Assembly (NCBI GenBank): GCA_028709805.1
Contig: JAQUTL010000006.1
Location: 40,900-104,899 of the forward strand
Direction: 5' to 3'
DNA from: Victivallaceae bacterium
GTDB taxonomy: Bacteria; Verrucomicrobiota; Lentisphaeria; Victivallales; Victivallaceae
Length of the DNA: 64,000 nt
Position 1 is the stretch's first letter, and each line of letters opens with the position of its first letter. Positions 8,505 to 16,559 of this stretch are shown in pieces. The translations under genes and the position numbers were made by a program. A model generated the notes under the pieces. It was given only the letters and a program-made list of their open reading frames with translations, did not search any database and had not been told where the DNA came from.

Positions 8505-8576
8505 GGCGTCTTCTCGTTCCCAAACCTCCAGGTTCGGAAATCCCTCCCCCAGAGAAGACGCCTTCTTATTTTTTCC
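8505..8576 (+). other. Long hairpin in the gap before mraZ; possible small RNA or terminator
   Basis: The roughly 340-base gap between the ugd terminator and mraZ holds no convincing gene. It contains a perfect 11-base inverted repeat, GGCGTCTTCTC (8505-8515) and GAGAAGACGCC (8552-8562), enclosing a smaller hairpin (AACCT/AGGTT), and is followed by a T-rich run ending near 8576. That could be the end of a small non-coding RNA or an extra terminator. I do not recognise it as SRP or 6S RNA. Confidence 0.35.
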
Positions 8577-8717
8577 GCAGAGCGCATCGGGGCGGCGCAC
8601 CGGCTCCGAGGTCCGATTTTCCCGCCGTCCGGCAGTGAAATATTTCCGGCACTTTTGCCGATGCCCCGCCATTTGCCGCGAACCGCGTTTTTTTTGCCTT
8701 TTTTTTAACAATAAAAC

Positions 8718-8745
8718 TTGTATTCCATCAAAGACAGGGTAAAAT
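8718..8745 (+). promoter_or_regulatory. Probable promoter of the mraZ-murC cluster
   Basis: TTGTAT (8718-8723) and TAAAAT (8740-8745) with a 16-base spacer, about 40 bases before the mraZ ATG. A purine-rich ribosome-binding site (AGGAAGAG) directly precedes the start. Confidence 0.45.
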
Positions 8746-8785
8746 AGGTGTGTAATGGGTTAAAAAGGTTTAAAAAGGAAGAGAA

Positions 8786-9268
8786 ATGGGCGATAATTTT
8801 TATCTTGGCAGATACGAGCATTCGCTTGACGCTCAGTATCGGGTTGCGATCCCGAGCGAGTGGCGCGATGGCGACGCCTGTGCCTTTATTCTCTTCAAGG
8901 GGCATGACCGGACGCTGACGCTGTTCCCGGTTGAGGTGTTCATGGAGTTTGTGAACCGGGTTCGCGGCGGATCTTTCGCCAGTTTTGAGATACAGGAGCT
9001 TCTTGCCTGGGTGGGCGAGCGGACCCGCCGGTGTCAGTGTGACAAGCAGGGACGGGTAAAGCTGGACAAGGATATGCTCGACGCCTGCGGAATCGGTTCG
9101 CAACTCGAGCTGGTCGGCGCGGTCACGCATATTCTGATGCGCGCCCCCAGAATGCCGGGGGACTCCGAGGTGCGCGACAACGCCTTTTTTGCAAAACTCA
9201 AAGAATTTTCCGGAGACGGCGGGTCCGATTTTCTGCGTGGACTGCTGGCCTCCGTGGATAAGAAATGA
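8786..9268 (+). CDS. mraZ: Transcriptional regulator MraZ
   Basis: A 160-residue member of the MraZ/AbrB-fold family, the first gene of dcw clusters. Two SpoVT-AbrB-like repeats are visible: the N-terminal one with GRYEHSLDAQYRVAIPSEW (residues 8-26) and a second with CDKQGRVKLDKDML (about 86-99). In E. coli MraZ binds direct repeats upstream of its own gene and represses the cluster; no clear repeat set was found here. The stop overlaps the start of rsmH, consistent with co-translation. The protein is slightly longer than the usual 140-150 residues because of a C-terminal tail. Confidence 0.93.
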   Translation: MGDNFYLGRYEHSLDAQYRVAIPSEWRDGDACAFILFKGHDRTLTLFPVEVFMEFVNRVRGGSFASFEIQELLAWVGERTRRCQCDKQGRVKLDKDMLDACGIGSQLELVGAVTHILMRAPRMPGDSEVRDNAFFAKLKEFSGDGGSDFLRGLLASVDKK

Positions 9269-10257
9269 ACGCCGGACTCGATAACGCCGGCTTGCCCGGT
9301 TCGACGGAGAAATACACCCATTTGCCGGTTTTGCCCCGGGAAGTGGCGCATTACCTCTCCTTCGGTGAACGGCCGGTGAGGTTGATTGACGGAACAGTCG
9401 GCTCCGGCGGACACTCCAGCCTGCTGCTGGCGGCGAATCCGAAGGCGTTGCTGCTGGGAATCGACCGCGACGGCGAGGCGCTGGAACGCGCCGCCCGGCG
9501 GCTGGCTTTTGCCGGTGACCGGGTGAAGCTGGTGCACGGCGAGTTCGGAGATATTGCCGCGACCGCCGCGGACAACGGATTCGCCGGCGCGGACGGGATA
9601 TTGCTGGACATCGGAGTGTCGTCGCCGCAGATTGACGATCCGTCGCGCGGGTTCTCCTGGCGGAACGATGGACCGCTGGATATGCGGATGGATGCAAGCT
9701 GCGGGATAAGCGCGGCCGAACTGCTGAACACCTGTCCGGAGGAGCGGCTGGCGGCGATATTTCATGACTGGGGTGAAATCCGGTCGGCTCGGAAGTTGGC
9801 GGCGGCCGTGGTCGTCCGGCGGAAGACGGCGCCGTTTGCCGGGACCGTCGAGTTTGCCGATTTCTGCGAGAGCGTGCTGGGGCGGACGCCGCGCGGTGTG
9901 CTGCCGCTGCCGACGCTGGTGTTTCAGGCGCTGCGGATTGCGGTGAATGACGAACTCGGGCAGTTGGAGCGCGGACTTTCCGGGGCGCTGAAAACGCTGT
10001 GTCCGGGCGGTGTGATGGCGGTGATAAGTTTTCATTCGCTGGAAGACCGGATGGTAAAAAATTTTATGCGCGACGCGGCCCGCGGTTGCGTCTGTCCGCC
10101 GGACTTCCCGGTGTGCCGCTGCGGTCACCGGCCGGAGGTGGAACTGGTGACGCGCAAGGCGGTCATGGCCGGAGAGGAAGAACTGGCGGCGAACCGCCGG
10201 TCGGCTCCGGCGCGGCTGCGGGTGGCGAGAAAAACTGATTTTGAGAAGTCAAATTGA
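9265..10257 (+). CDS. rsmH: 16S rRNA (cytosine-1402-N4)-methyltransferase
   Basis: A 330-residue SAM-dependent methyltransferase (MraW/RsmH) of normal length. N-terminal H-x-P-V-L (THLPVLPREV) is followed by the SAM-binding motif DGTVGSGGHSS (about residues 43-53) and GIDRDGEALERA. The later DGILLDIGVSSPQIDDPSRGFSW and VISFHSLEDRMVKNF are diagnostic of the family. It methylates C1402 in the decoding centre of 16S rRNA. The ATG overlaps the mraZ stop by four bases. Unusually for the family, a Cys-rich stretch (CVCPPDFPVCRCG) is clearly retained near the C-terminus. Confidence 0.96.
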   Translation: MNAGLDNAGLPGSTEKYTHLPVLPREVAHYLSFGERPVRLIDGTVGSGGHSSLLLAANPKALLLGIDRDGEALERAARRLAFAGDRVKLVHGEFGDIAATAADNGFAGADGILLDIGVSSPQIDDPSRGFSWRNDGPLDMRMDASCGISAAELLNTCPEERLAAIFHDWGEIRSARKLAAAVVVRRKTAPFAGTVEFADFCESVLGRTPRGVLPLPTLVFQALRIAVNDELGQLERGLSGALKTLCPGGVMAVISFHSLEDRMVKNFMRDAARGCVCPPDFPVCRCGHRPEVELVTRKAVMAGEEELAANRRSAPARLRVARKTDFEKSN

Positions 10258-10301
10258 AAAATTTATAAAAACGGATGGAATGCGGGGAGCGGTTGAGTGC
10301 G

Positions 10302-10706
10302 ATGACTACGATCAAGACAAGAAATGTTACGGCGGCGCCGCGGCGCGGCGGCGTTGCAAGGGCGTCGGCCGGATTTTGGGTTCGGCTGGGGATCCTGGTG
10401 CAGGTGATGGCGCTGCTGGGCGGCATCTTTGTGCTGTTCAGCTATCGGGTGTCGCTCGGAGAAAAGCTTACCGCCACGGCGCGTGAGACCGCGAAGATCA
10501 AACGTGAAATCCATGAACTCGACCGCGAGATCGAGGCGCTGAGAATAAAGAAAGAAGATTATTCGCGCTGGACCTATATCAAGGGACAGATCGACCGTTA
10601 TCAACTGGGACTGCGGGTGGCCGATCCGGCACAGCGCCGTCAGCTGGCGGTCTCCTATCCGAGAACCAGCGGCGTTTCGCGCGCGGCCGCCACCGCTCAG
10701 CGGTGA
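10302..10706 (+). CDS. ftsL: FtsL-like division protein
   Basis: A small bitopic protein in the position where ftsL normally sits, between rsmH and ftsI. It has a basic cytoplasmic N-terminus, one membrane helix (LGILVQVMALLGGIFVLFSY) and a periplasmic coiled coil (ETAKIKREIHELDREIEAL) that continues into KKEDYSRWTYIKGQIDRYQLGL. FtsL, with FtsB and FtsQ, activates the septal synthase. Sequence similarity in this family is weak, so the assignment rests on topology and position. The start is uncertain: ATG at 10302 gives 134 residues, ATG at 10275 gives 143, and GGGGAG lies between them. Confidence 0.7.
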   Translation: MTTIKTRNVTAAPRRGGVARASAGFWVRLGILVQVMALLGGIFVLFSYRVSLGEKLTATARETAKIKREIHELDREIEALRIKKEDYSRWTYIKGQIDRYQLGLRVADPAQRRQLAVSYPRTSGVSRAAATAQR

Positions 10707-10727
10707 CGGTGGCCGGAGGCTTGTAAG

Positions 10728-12539
10728 GTGCGGAGCAATCGTGACCGGATATTGTCCAGAGTCGGGCTGCTGGCGGCGGTTCTGATCGGCTGTTCCGTTT
10801 TTCTGGCGGTGCATCTGTACCAGCTTCAGGTACGCGATCACGATATATATTTTGCCAAAGCCAAGGCTCGTTACACTGCCGTCACCACCACCAGCGGCAA
10901 GCGCGGCGAGGTGTTCGACCGCAACGGCAACATGCTGGTGGGGAACAAACCGTGCGAGGTGCTGGTGGCCGATCCGTCGCTGATTCCGCCGGAACAATGC
11001 GGCGCTCTGGCTGACATTCTCTGCTCTGAACTGCCGCTCGACCGCGAAACGGTGCTGCGCAAACTCAATACACGAATACGGATTGTGCAGCGCGGCAATG
11101 CGCCGCCGCGCGAGGTGGCGATCCGTTATGCGGTTATTGCCCGTCATGTCGATTTCGCGGTGGCGGGGCGGATCAGGGAAAAGGTGCGCGCGCTGAAACC
11201 GCGTTTGCCGCATGTGGCGTTTTTCAGCGAAGAGGAATATGTGCGCTATTATCCCAAGGGGGAGCTGTTGTCCAACGTGCTGGGGTTCACCAGTTATTCA
11301 AAAGGCGAGGATGTGCCGGTAAGCGGGGTGGAGCGGTCGTTCAATCAGTCGATGGTGCCGTCGAATGGAAAAATCCGCTACGAGCGCTCGCGTGACGGGT
11401 CGCAGCTGCCCTACGGCATGCGCGAGATCACCCGCGAGGAGAAGGACGGCATGAACATCTATCTGACGATTGACGAGGTGCTGCAGTCGATTGTCGAGGA
11501 GGAACTGGGCCATCTGTATGAGAAGTTCACGCCGCGAGTGGTGTGTGCGATTATGGCCGACCCGAAGACCGGGGAGATTTTGGCGCTGGCGCAGCGGCCG
11601 TCGTTCGATCCCAATGACCGCAGCCGCGAAATGATGGAGAACAAGCTGTCGTGGCGGCTGCTGTCCATGGACAGCCCGTTCGAGCCGGGTTCGATCATGA
11701 AAGCGCTTTCGATCTCGCTGGCGATCGACGACGGGACCGTGACCCCGGATACGATGATTGATGCCGAGGGAGGCGTCTGGTTTTACTGCGGCAAGCAGTT
11801 GAAGGACTCTTCGCGGCGCAATGTGATTCCGGTCTGGGTCGGGGTTCAGAAGTCGAGCAACATTGTCACCGCCAAGATCGGCCTGATGATGGGCGAGCGG
11901 CGGGTGTTTGACGGTCTGCGTTCGTTCGGCCTCGGACAGAAAACCGGCATTCCGCTTCAACCCGAGTCGACCGGCATCTTCCGGATGCCGAAAAACGACA
12001 AGTTGTGGGTGACCCGCGCTCCGATCGGCTACGGCATCGGCGTGACCCCGATGCAGATGGTCCGCGCCTACTGCGCTTTGGCCGATGGCGGCCGACTGCG
12101 CAAACTGCGGCTTTTCCATCACGCCGAAGACCCCGCCACCGGCGAAATCATCGAGCCGGCCGACGAGCCGCCGGTTCAGCTTTTCAGGCGCCCGGACACC
12201 GCTGCAAAAATGACCAATATGCTGAAGGCGGTGACCAAGGTGGGCGGAACCGCCAAGACTGCCGGCGTTCCCGGATTCGAGGTTGCCGGCAAGACCGGTA
12301 CCAGCCGCAAGGTGATAAACGGTCATTATGCCGAGGGGAAATATTTTTCGACGTTCATCGGCTATGTTCCGGCCGACGACCCGAAATTCGTGCTTATGAT
12401 AACGCTGGACGAGCCGCACGGTGCGTTGTACGGCGGCCTCACCGCCGGGCCGACGTTCCGGGCGATCTCCGAGCGCGCTTTGAAGTATCTCAATGTTGCC
12501 CCCGACCCGGCGCTGATGCCGGCGCCGAAAGGAAAGTAA
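10728..12539 (+). CDS. ftsI: Class B penicillin-binding protein (FtsI/PBP3)
   Basis: A 603-residue transpeptidase that cross-links septal peptidoglycan. An N-terminal membrane helix (about residues 10-30) is followed by the dimerisation-domain motif KRGEVFDRNGNML. All catalytic motifs are present: SxxK as GSIMKA (about residue 321), SxN as KSSNIV (about 374), and KTGT (about 521). The start is GTG with GGAGG nine bases upstream. It follows ftsL and ends one base before murC, so the cluster is transcribed together. Unlike the PBP-like protein at 3849, this one is complete and should be the functional septal transpeptidase. Confidence 0.95.
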   Translation: MRSNRDRILSRVGLLAAVLIGCSVFLAVHLYQLQVRDHDIYFAKAKARYTAVTTTSGKRGEVFDRNGNMLVGNKPCEVLVADPSLIPPEQCGALADILCSELPLDRETVLRKLNTRIRIVQRGNAPPREVAIRYAVIARHVDFAVAGRIREKVRALKPRLPHVAFFSEEEYVRYYPKGELLSNVLGFTSYSKGEDVPVSGVERSFNQSMVPSNGKIRYERSRDGSQLPYGMREITREEKDGMNIYLTIDEVLQSIVEEELGHLYEKFTPRVVCAIMADPKTGEILALAQRPSFDPNDRSREMMENKLSWRLLSMDSPFEPGSIMKALSISLAIDDGTVTPDTMIDAEGGVWFYCGKQLKDSSRRNVIPVWVGVQKSSNIVTAKIGLMMGERRVFDGLRSFGLGQKTGIPLQPESTGIFRMPKNDKLWVTRAPIGYGIGVTPMQMVRAYCALADGGRLRKLRLFHHAEDPATGEIIEPADEPPVQLFRRPDTAAKMTNMLKAVTKVGGTAKTAGVPGFEVAGKTGTSRKVINGHYAEGKYFSTFIGYVPADDPKFVLMITLDEPHGALYGGLTAGPTFRAISERALKYLNVAPDPALMPAPKGK

Positions 12540-12540
12540 A

Positions 12541-13941
12541 ATGTTTGACGGCAATTCATCGATTCATCTTGTGGGTGTCGGCGGCATCGGCATGAGCGGA
12601 CTGGCGCAGCTTTTGCGCGCGCTCGGCTGCCGGGTGTCGGGAAGCGACCGCGATATGTCGAGTCCGGAAAATCTCCGGCTGTTCGCGCTTCTGGAGAAGC
12701 AGGGAATCCGACTGTTTCCGCAGGATGGGTCGTTTGCCGGAGCGGTGAGTCCGGACTGCATCGTGTATTCAACTGCGGTCGAAGAGGGGAATCCCGACTT
12801 CGCGGCGGCGCCGGATATTCCGCGCATTCACCGGGCGGCGGCATTGGAACGGGCGATCGGGCTTTATGCCGCGGACGGCGTAACCGTGGCCGTCTCCGGC
12901 AGCGCCGGAAAGACCAGCGTCACCGCTTATCTGGCGGAAATGCTCAATCTTGCCGGTTTGGACGCCGGTTGTCTGGACGGCGGAATGGTCCGTTCATTCG
13001 CCGCCGGAGATTTTCCCGGAAATTTTCACTCGGGACGCAAATATTTTGTGTTCGAAGCGGACGAGAGCGACAAGAGTCTGCTTGACTATTCCGTCGACTA
13101 TGCGGTCATCCTGAATATCGGATGCGATCATTATGATGAGAAAGAGCTGGCACGCGTATTCGGAGAGTTTTTGAAGCGGGTCAGGAAGGGCGTGGTGATG
13201 TCCGGCAAAGTTTTCGAGCGGGTGAAGGATTCGGTTCCGCCGGGAATGAAGGTGATGACCTTCTCGGAAGAGGTGTCGCCCGTGCGCGGATCGGATGATT
13301 TTCAAGTTACGGAATACGGATTGTCTTCCGGACGGGCGTTTGCCGCAGTCAACGGCGGAGCGGTGTTCGCTCTGCCGCAGCCTGGAACGCACACCGCGTT
13401 GAATATGACGGCGGCAGCCGCCATGCTTGAGATGCTGGGAATAAAATGGAGCGACGTTTCGGCGTTGTCGGCTCAAGTGCGCGGTGCGGCCAGAAGGTTT
13501 GAATTTGTCGGCCGTCGCGGCGGTGCCGCCGTGTATGACGACTATGCCCATAATCCGCAGAAGCTCGCCTGCTGTCTGAAAACGGCGCAGAGCCTTGCGC
13601 CGGCCGGCCGGGTTGTGATGGTTTGGCAGCCGCACGGCTACCGTCCGCTGGGGTTCATGCGGGATGAGCTTGGCGCCGAACTTCGGAAGACGCTTCGTCC
13701 GCAAGATGTGTTCATGCTGCTTGAACCGTTTTATGCCGGAGGCTCAAGCTCGTTTTCACCGCATGCCTCCGAGGTGACGGCGGGATGGGCCATTTCCAAT
13801 GTATTTGCGCCGGCCGGGCGGAACGAGGTCGAAATTTTTGTTTCAACCGGATTGCATTCCGGCGACATTCTGCTGATTTGCGGCGCCAGGGATAATTCCC
13901 TGCCGGGTTGGGCGGCAAATTTTTCCGACGGCGACCGATAG
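12541..13941 (+). CDS. murC: Mur ligase, UDP-N-acetylmuramate-L-alanine ligase type
   Basis: A 466-residue Mur ligase. The N-terminal HLVGVGGIGMSGLA is the MurC/Mpl UDP-binding signature. The ATP loop reads SGSAGKTSV (about residue 119), where MurC normally has GTHGKTTT. The central domain has FEADESDKSLLDY and LNIGCDHYD, and the C-terminal domain has YDDYAHNPQKL.. and WQPHGYRP. MurC adds the first alanine to UDP-MurNAc. The loop substitution of the usual T-H by S-A is noteworthy, and a Mpl-type or divergent Mur ligase cannot be excluded. It directly follows ftsI; no murE, murF, mraY, murD or murG follows, so the dcw cluster is abbreviated. Confidence 0.82.
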   Translation: MFDGNSSIHLVGVGGIGMSGLAQLLRALGCRVSGSDRDMSSPENLRLFALLEKQGIRLFPQDGSFAGAVSPDCIVYSTAVEEGNPDFAAAPDIPRIHRAAALERAIGLYAADGVTVAVSGSAGKTSVTAYLAEMLNLAGLDAGCLDGGMVRSFAAGDFPGNFHSGRKYFVFEADESDKSLLDYSVDYAVILNIGCDHYDEKELARVFGEFLKRVRKGVVMSGKVFERVKDSVPPGMKVMTFSEEVSPVRGSDDFQVTEYGLSSGRAFAAVNGGAVFALPQPGTHTALNMTAAAAMLEMLGIKWSDVSALSAQVRGAARRFEFVGRRGGAAVYDDYAHNPQKLACCLKTAQSLAPAGRVVMVWQPHGYRPLGFMRDELGAELRKTLRPQDVFMLLEPFYAGGSSSFSPHASEVTAGWAISNVFAPAGRNEVEIFVSTGLHSGDILLICGARDNSLPGWAANFSDGDR

Positions 13942-14000
13942 TTTATTCGTCGCCGGGAAATATTTTTTAAAGAAGTTGCATTTTTTTTGCATATTTCCTC

Positions 14001-14029
14001 TTGAATAAATGGGGATTGTCGTGTATAAT
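14001..14029 (+). promoter_or_regulatory. Strong sigma-70-like promoter of the pseudopilin gene
   Basis: TTGAAT (14001-14006) and a consensus TATAAT (14024-14029) with an exact 17-base spacer. The untranslated leader is about 95 bases. This is the best promoter match in the window. Confidence 0.75.
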
Positions 14030-14133
14030 GTAGTCAGTAGCAGTATGATTGCAGGATTTTTTGGCTCTGACGTTATGTGGAAGATAAAAAATAAGTTTCA
14101 TGCTTAAACAAAAATGTTGAAAGGATGCAGGTA

Positions 14134-15057
14134 ATGAAGAAGAAGTTTACTTTGATCGAACTGTTGGTCGTGATTGCGATTATCGCAATTCTGGCGGCGA
14201 TGCTTTTGCCGTCGCTCGCTCGTGCGCGAGAAATGGCAAAGCGCATCAACTGCGCCGGCAACCTCAGACAGTCGCTTCAGGCCTTTTCGCTCTACAGCCA
14301 GAACAATGCCGGCTGGGTGGTTCTGAACGCGCATAACAATCCGTGGTACATCTATGGCTCCATGCCGCAGGAAATGGGGCTTGAGATTTCTGCGTTGACT
14401 CCGACCAGCAAACTTGAGGAGTCGCTGCCTTCCAAGATTACCGATGAGGATATTAAGAAGAAGTATGATCCGGAGCGTCGCTCGGCGACCCATTGCCCCA
14501 GTGCCACCAATACGAGCGACCAGAGCGTGGCGTATTTGGCATGTTTTGGCACCCCGTCGTTCTCCGAGATCAACGATCTTGGCAGCGGTTCCAGCGAAGA
14601 AGCTGTGAAGTACACCTACAAACGTCAGCGTTTTGAGTTTAAATTGCCGAGTGACAATAACAACGCTGGGTTTGATAAGGAGCCGTTCAGCGATACTGGA
14701 TTCTATGCGAATATTACCCTTTGCCCGTCGCAGACCACTTATATCATGCTTGGCGATACCGTTACCGGAAAGTCTGGCGTGTCTGTTCAGGAGAATCCGT
14801 TGAAAGGCAGTGAGTATTTCACTTTCGCCCGTAATATGTACAACGACAACTTTGTCAGCAGCCGCTTGAGCGGCATGCCCACCATGCTGGTTACCCGGCA
14901 CAATGGTGTTGGCAACGTTGGTTATGGTGACGGCCACGTGGACACCACCACTGATCGTACTGCGCTGTGGGAACGTTCCAAGATCCAGATGATCTTCACC
15001 ACTCCCGCCGGCACCAAGTACTATGATATTGAAGGCGACAACGAAAGCACCAACTAA
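14134..15057 (+). CDS. Type II secretion/pilin-like pseudopilin with H-X9-DG motif
   Basis: A 307-residue secreted pseudopilin. After a short basic leader comes the methylation/cleavage motif [19 protein letters not shown], a single N-terminal helix. The rest is a globular domain ending with [13 protein letters not shown], the H-X9-DG signature (about residue 254) found in the large families of such proteins in Lentisphaerota and Planctomycetota. The start at 14134 is chosen because AAAGGA lies eight bases upstream; the alternative ATG at 14125 overlaps that site. The gene stands alone between its own strong promoter and a strong terminator. In these phyla such proteins are numerous and probably bind or degrade extracellular substrates, but the role of this one is unknown. 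Confidence 0.9.
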   Translation: MKKKFTLIELLVVIAIIAILAAMLLPSLARAREMAKRINCAGNLRQSLQAFSLYSQNNAGWVVLNAHNNPWYIYGSMPQEMGLEISALTPTSKLEESLPSKITDEDIKKKYDPERRSATHCPSATNTSDQSVAYLACFGTPSFSEINDLGSGSSEEAVKYTYKRQRFEFKLPSDNNNAGFDKEPFSDTGFYANITLCPSQTTYIMLGDTVTGKSGVSVQENPLKGSEYFTFARNMYNDNFVSSRLSGMPTMLVTRHNGVGNVGYGDGHVDTTTDRTALWERSKIQMIFTTPAGTKYYDIEGDNESTN

Positions 15058-15086
15058 TAAATACGGTTGTGCGCTATTGCTTTCCG

Positions 15087-15120
15087 CTCCGGAACGGATT
15101 ACCGTTCCGGAGTTTTTTTT
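15087..15120 (+). terminator. Rho-independent terminator after the pseudopilin
   Basis: A perfect 11-base stem, CTCCGGAACGG with CCGTTCCGGAG, closes a four-base loop and is followed by eight T residues. Confidence 0.9.
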
Positions 15121-15216
15121 ATTTTAGGTTGATTGTTTGTTATGCGTATGGCGTTTACAGAGTGGTCAAATAGCATAAGGTGCCTCAAAAAATGCGGAAT
15201 ATGTCTTCCGCAACTC

Positions 15217-15244
15217 TTGCATTTAAAACAAGAACATGTATATT
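15217..15244 (+). promoter_or_regulatory. Promoter of tRNA-Ala
   Basis: TTGCAT (15217-15222) and TATATT (15239-15244) are 16 bases apart and end 12 bases before the mature tRNA. A small hairpin (TGCGGAA/TTCCGCA, 15193-15212) lies just upstream. Confidence 0.6.
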
Positions 15245-15256
15245 AAAGAGTGACAT

Positions 15257-15333
15257 GGGGCAGTAGCTCAGTTGGCTAGAGCGATACGTTCGCAACGTAT
15301 AGGTCGAGGGTTCGACTCCCTTCTGCTCCACCA
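15257..15333 (+). tRNA. tRNA-Ala (anticodon CGC)
   Basis: A full 77-base cloverleaf with encoded CCA. The acceptor stem GGGGCAG/CTGCTCC contains the G3-U70 pair that marks alanine tRNAs, and A73 precedes CCA. The anticodon stem ATACG/CGTAT encloses the loop TTCGCAA, giving anticodon CGC, which reads GCG. The T-arm has the loop TTCGACT. It has its own promoter and terminator. The 3' end is a common integration site for mobile elements, and mobile debris begins about 170 bases downstream, but I found no repeated copy of the tRNA 3' end. Confidence 0.97.
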
Positions 15334-15346
15334 TTTTTTGTTAATC

Positions 15347-15380
15347 TCCGTCACGATGACACATCGCTGACGGATTTTTT
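15347..15380 (+). terminator. Terminator after tRNA-Ala
   Basis: TCCGTCA plus CGATG pairs with CATCG plus TGACGGA with a single bulged C and a three-base loop, followed by six T residues. Confidence 0.85.
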
Positions 15381-15508
15381 GTGTTAGCTTTTGTGGCTGA
15401 TTATCAATGGATTGCAGAGATTGACGATTCTCTGTTTTGCGCGGTCGCGGCCATTCCTGCCGTTCCGCCGAAGCCCGTCTCCGGCAAATTCTCTGTTTGC
15501 CCGTGTCA

Positions 15509-15707
15509 CGTGACACATCGATTCAAAAATTACAATGAATTAATTTGTAACACTTTATGACTTTTGCCATTTTTATGGGTTGCTGAAAACGCGAAATGGG
15601 TTGATTTTTCAAAAAACGGCGCAGTGTTGATTTTCGGGATTTCCGGTGCTTCCGGGATGGCGAAAATCGTATGCGAGTGCCATTTACACTCAAATCGATG
15701 TGTCACG
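15509..15707. repeat. 199-bp element with 15-bp terminal inverted repeats
   Basis: CGTGACACATCGATT (15509-15523) is repeated in inverted form at 15693-15707. The left repeat is also part of a perfect 14-base palindrome, GTGTCACGTGACAC (15503-15516). Nothing between them looks coding. The size and ends resemble a MITE; no target duplication was identified. It lies between the tRNA terminator and the IS remnant. Confidence 0.45.
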
Positions 15708-15733
15708 AAAAATCGCTGTTTTCTCATAATTGT

Positions 15734-15805
15734 GCTAAGCGGTGAGAAAATGATCTGATTTTCTTGAAAAAATCAGTAACACTTTTCCCCAAAAGAAAGG
15801 TGTCA
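15734..15805 (+). repeat. 72-bp repeat, copy 1 (upstream end of IS)
   Basis: The segment starting GCTAAGCGGTGAG and ending AAAGGTGTCA recurs in the same orientation at 52969-53041 with close to 90% identity by eye. Here it directly precedes the transposase frame, so it is probably the IS left end and leader. The second copy is a solo end. Confidence 0.7.
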
Positions 15806-16530
15806 TCCTGAAAGATCATCCAATCAACGGGCCAAATCAATCCAAAATTCGCTATTCGGCTGCCGATAAACTCAGAGTTGCTAAACTCTACATTGACGAG
15901 GGCTATACCCGCGAGCAACTGCACCTCCAGCTGCATGTCGGCAAAAGCGCCATTTCCCGCTGGGGTAAACTCTATCAGGAAAACGGCGCCGCGGCTTTTA
16001 CCGCTCCGCCAGCTGCACCGATAACACCCAATCCTGCGCCTCCAGCTCAGGATTCAATCGCCGTCCAGATCATTGAACACAAAAAAGCTCATCCCGATCA
16101 CGGCCACAAACGCATCACCCAGATATTCCGCCGTTTTCTCGGTCTGCCGGTGACCGCCGGCCGGGTTCGCCGGGTACTTGAGTCTCAACATCTTCAACCT
16201 CCATCGCCAACACGGAGAAAACGCCCGTCCCCGGCCGCGACCCGGTTTTTCGAACGCCGCTCCCCTAATGAACTCTGGCATACCGACGTGATGTATTTCA
16301 TCATGCCCAACCGTGAAAAAGTGTTCGTTATCGGCTATCTCGACGATTATTCACGCTATATCGTCGGTCTCGATGTTTTTCACCGGCAGACCGTTGCCAA
16401 CACGCTGGATCTTCTGAAAACCGCCTGCGGCGATTATGTGTTCCCCAAGGAGATTCTGACCGATGGAGGACGTCAGTTCGTCAGCTGGACCGGCAACAAT
16501 CAGTTCGGGAGCTATCTGCGCAACCACGTT
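15802..16530 (+). pseudogene. DDE transposase (IS481-like), 3' truncated
   Basis: The frame encodes a helix-turn-helix segment (YTREQLHLQLHVGKSAISRW) followed by an integrase core: WHTDVMYF with the first catalytic Asp, YLDDYSRYIVGLD, and ILTDGGRQFVSW with the second Asp. The similarity stops near residue 240 before the third catalytic residue (Glu), where the frame runs on into an unrelated intein/helicase. It is therefore inactive. No ATG start is visible; translation might begin at a CTG or need a frameshift. Assignment to an IS481-like group rests on the motif pattern only. Its insertion or deletion removed the 5' part of the helicase gene. Confidence 0.75.
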
Positions 16531-16559
16531 TTTCTTGCAAGAAGCCTTGGACTTATGGC

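Noticed and set aside
8484..8711. Minus-strand ORF of 75 residues before mraZ
   Set aside because: Overlaps the long hairpin and T-rich run, no Shine-Dalgarno, basic low-complexity product without recognisable features.
15268..15516. 82-residue minus-strand ORF with ...WWSRRESNPRP... ending across the tRNA
   Set aside because: It is a translation of the tRNA antisense strand, a well-known artefact. No ribosome-binding site.
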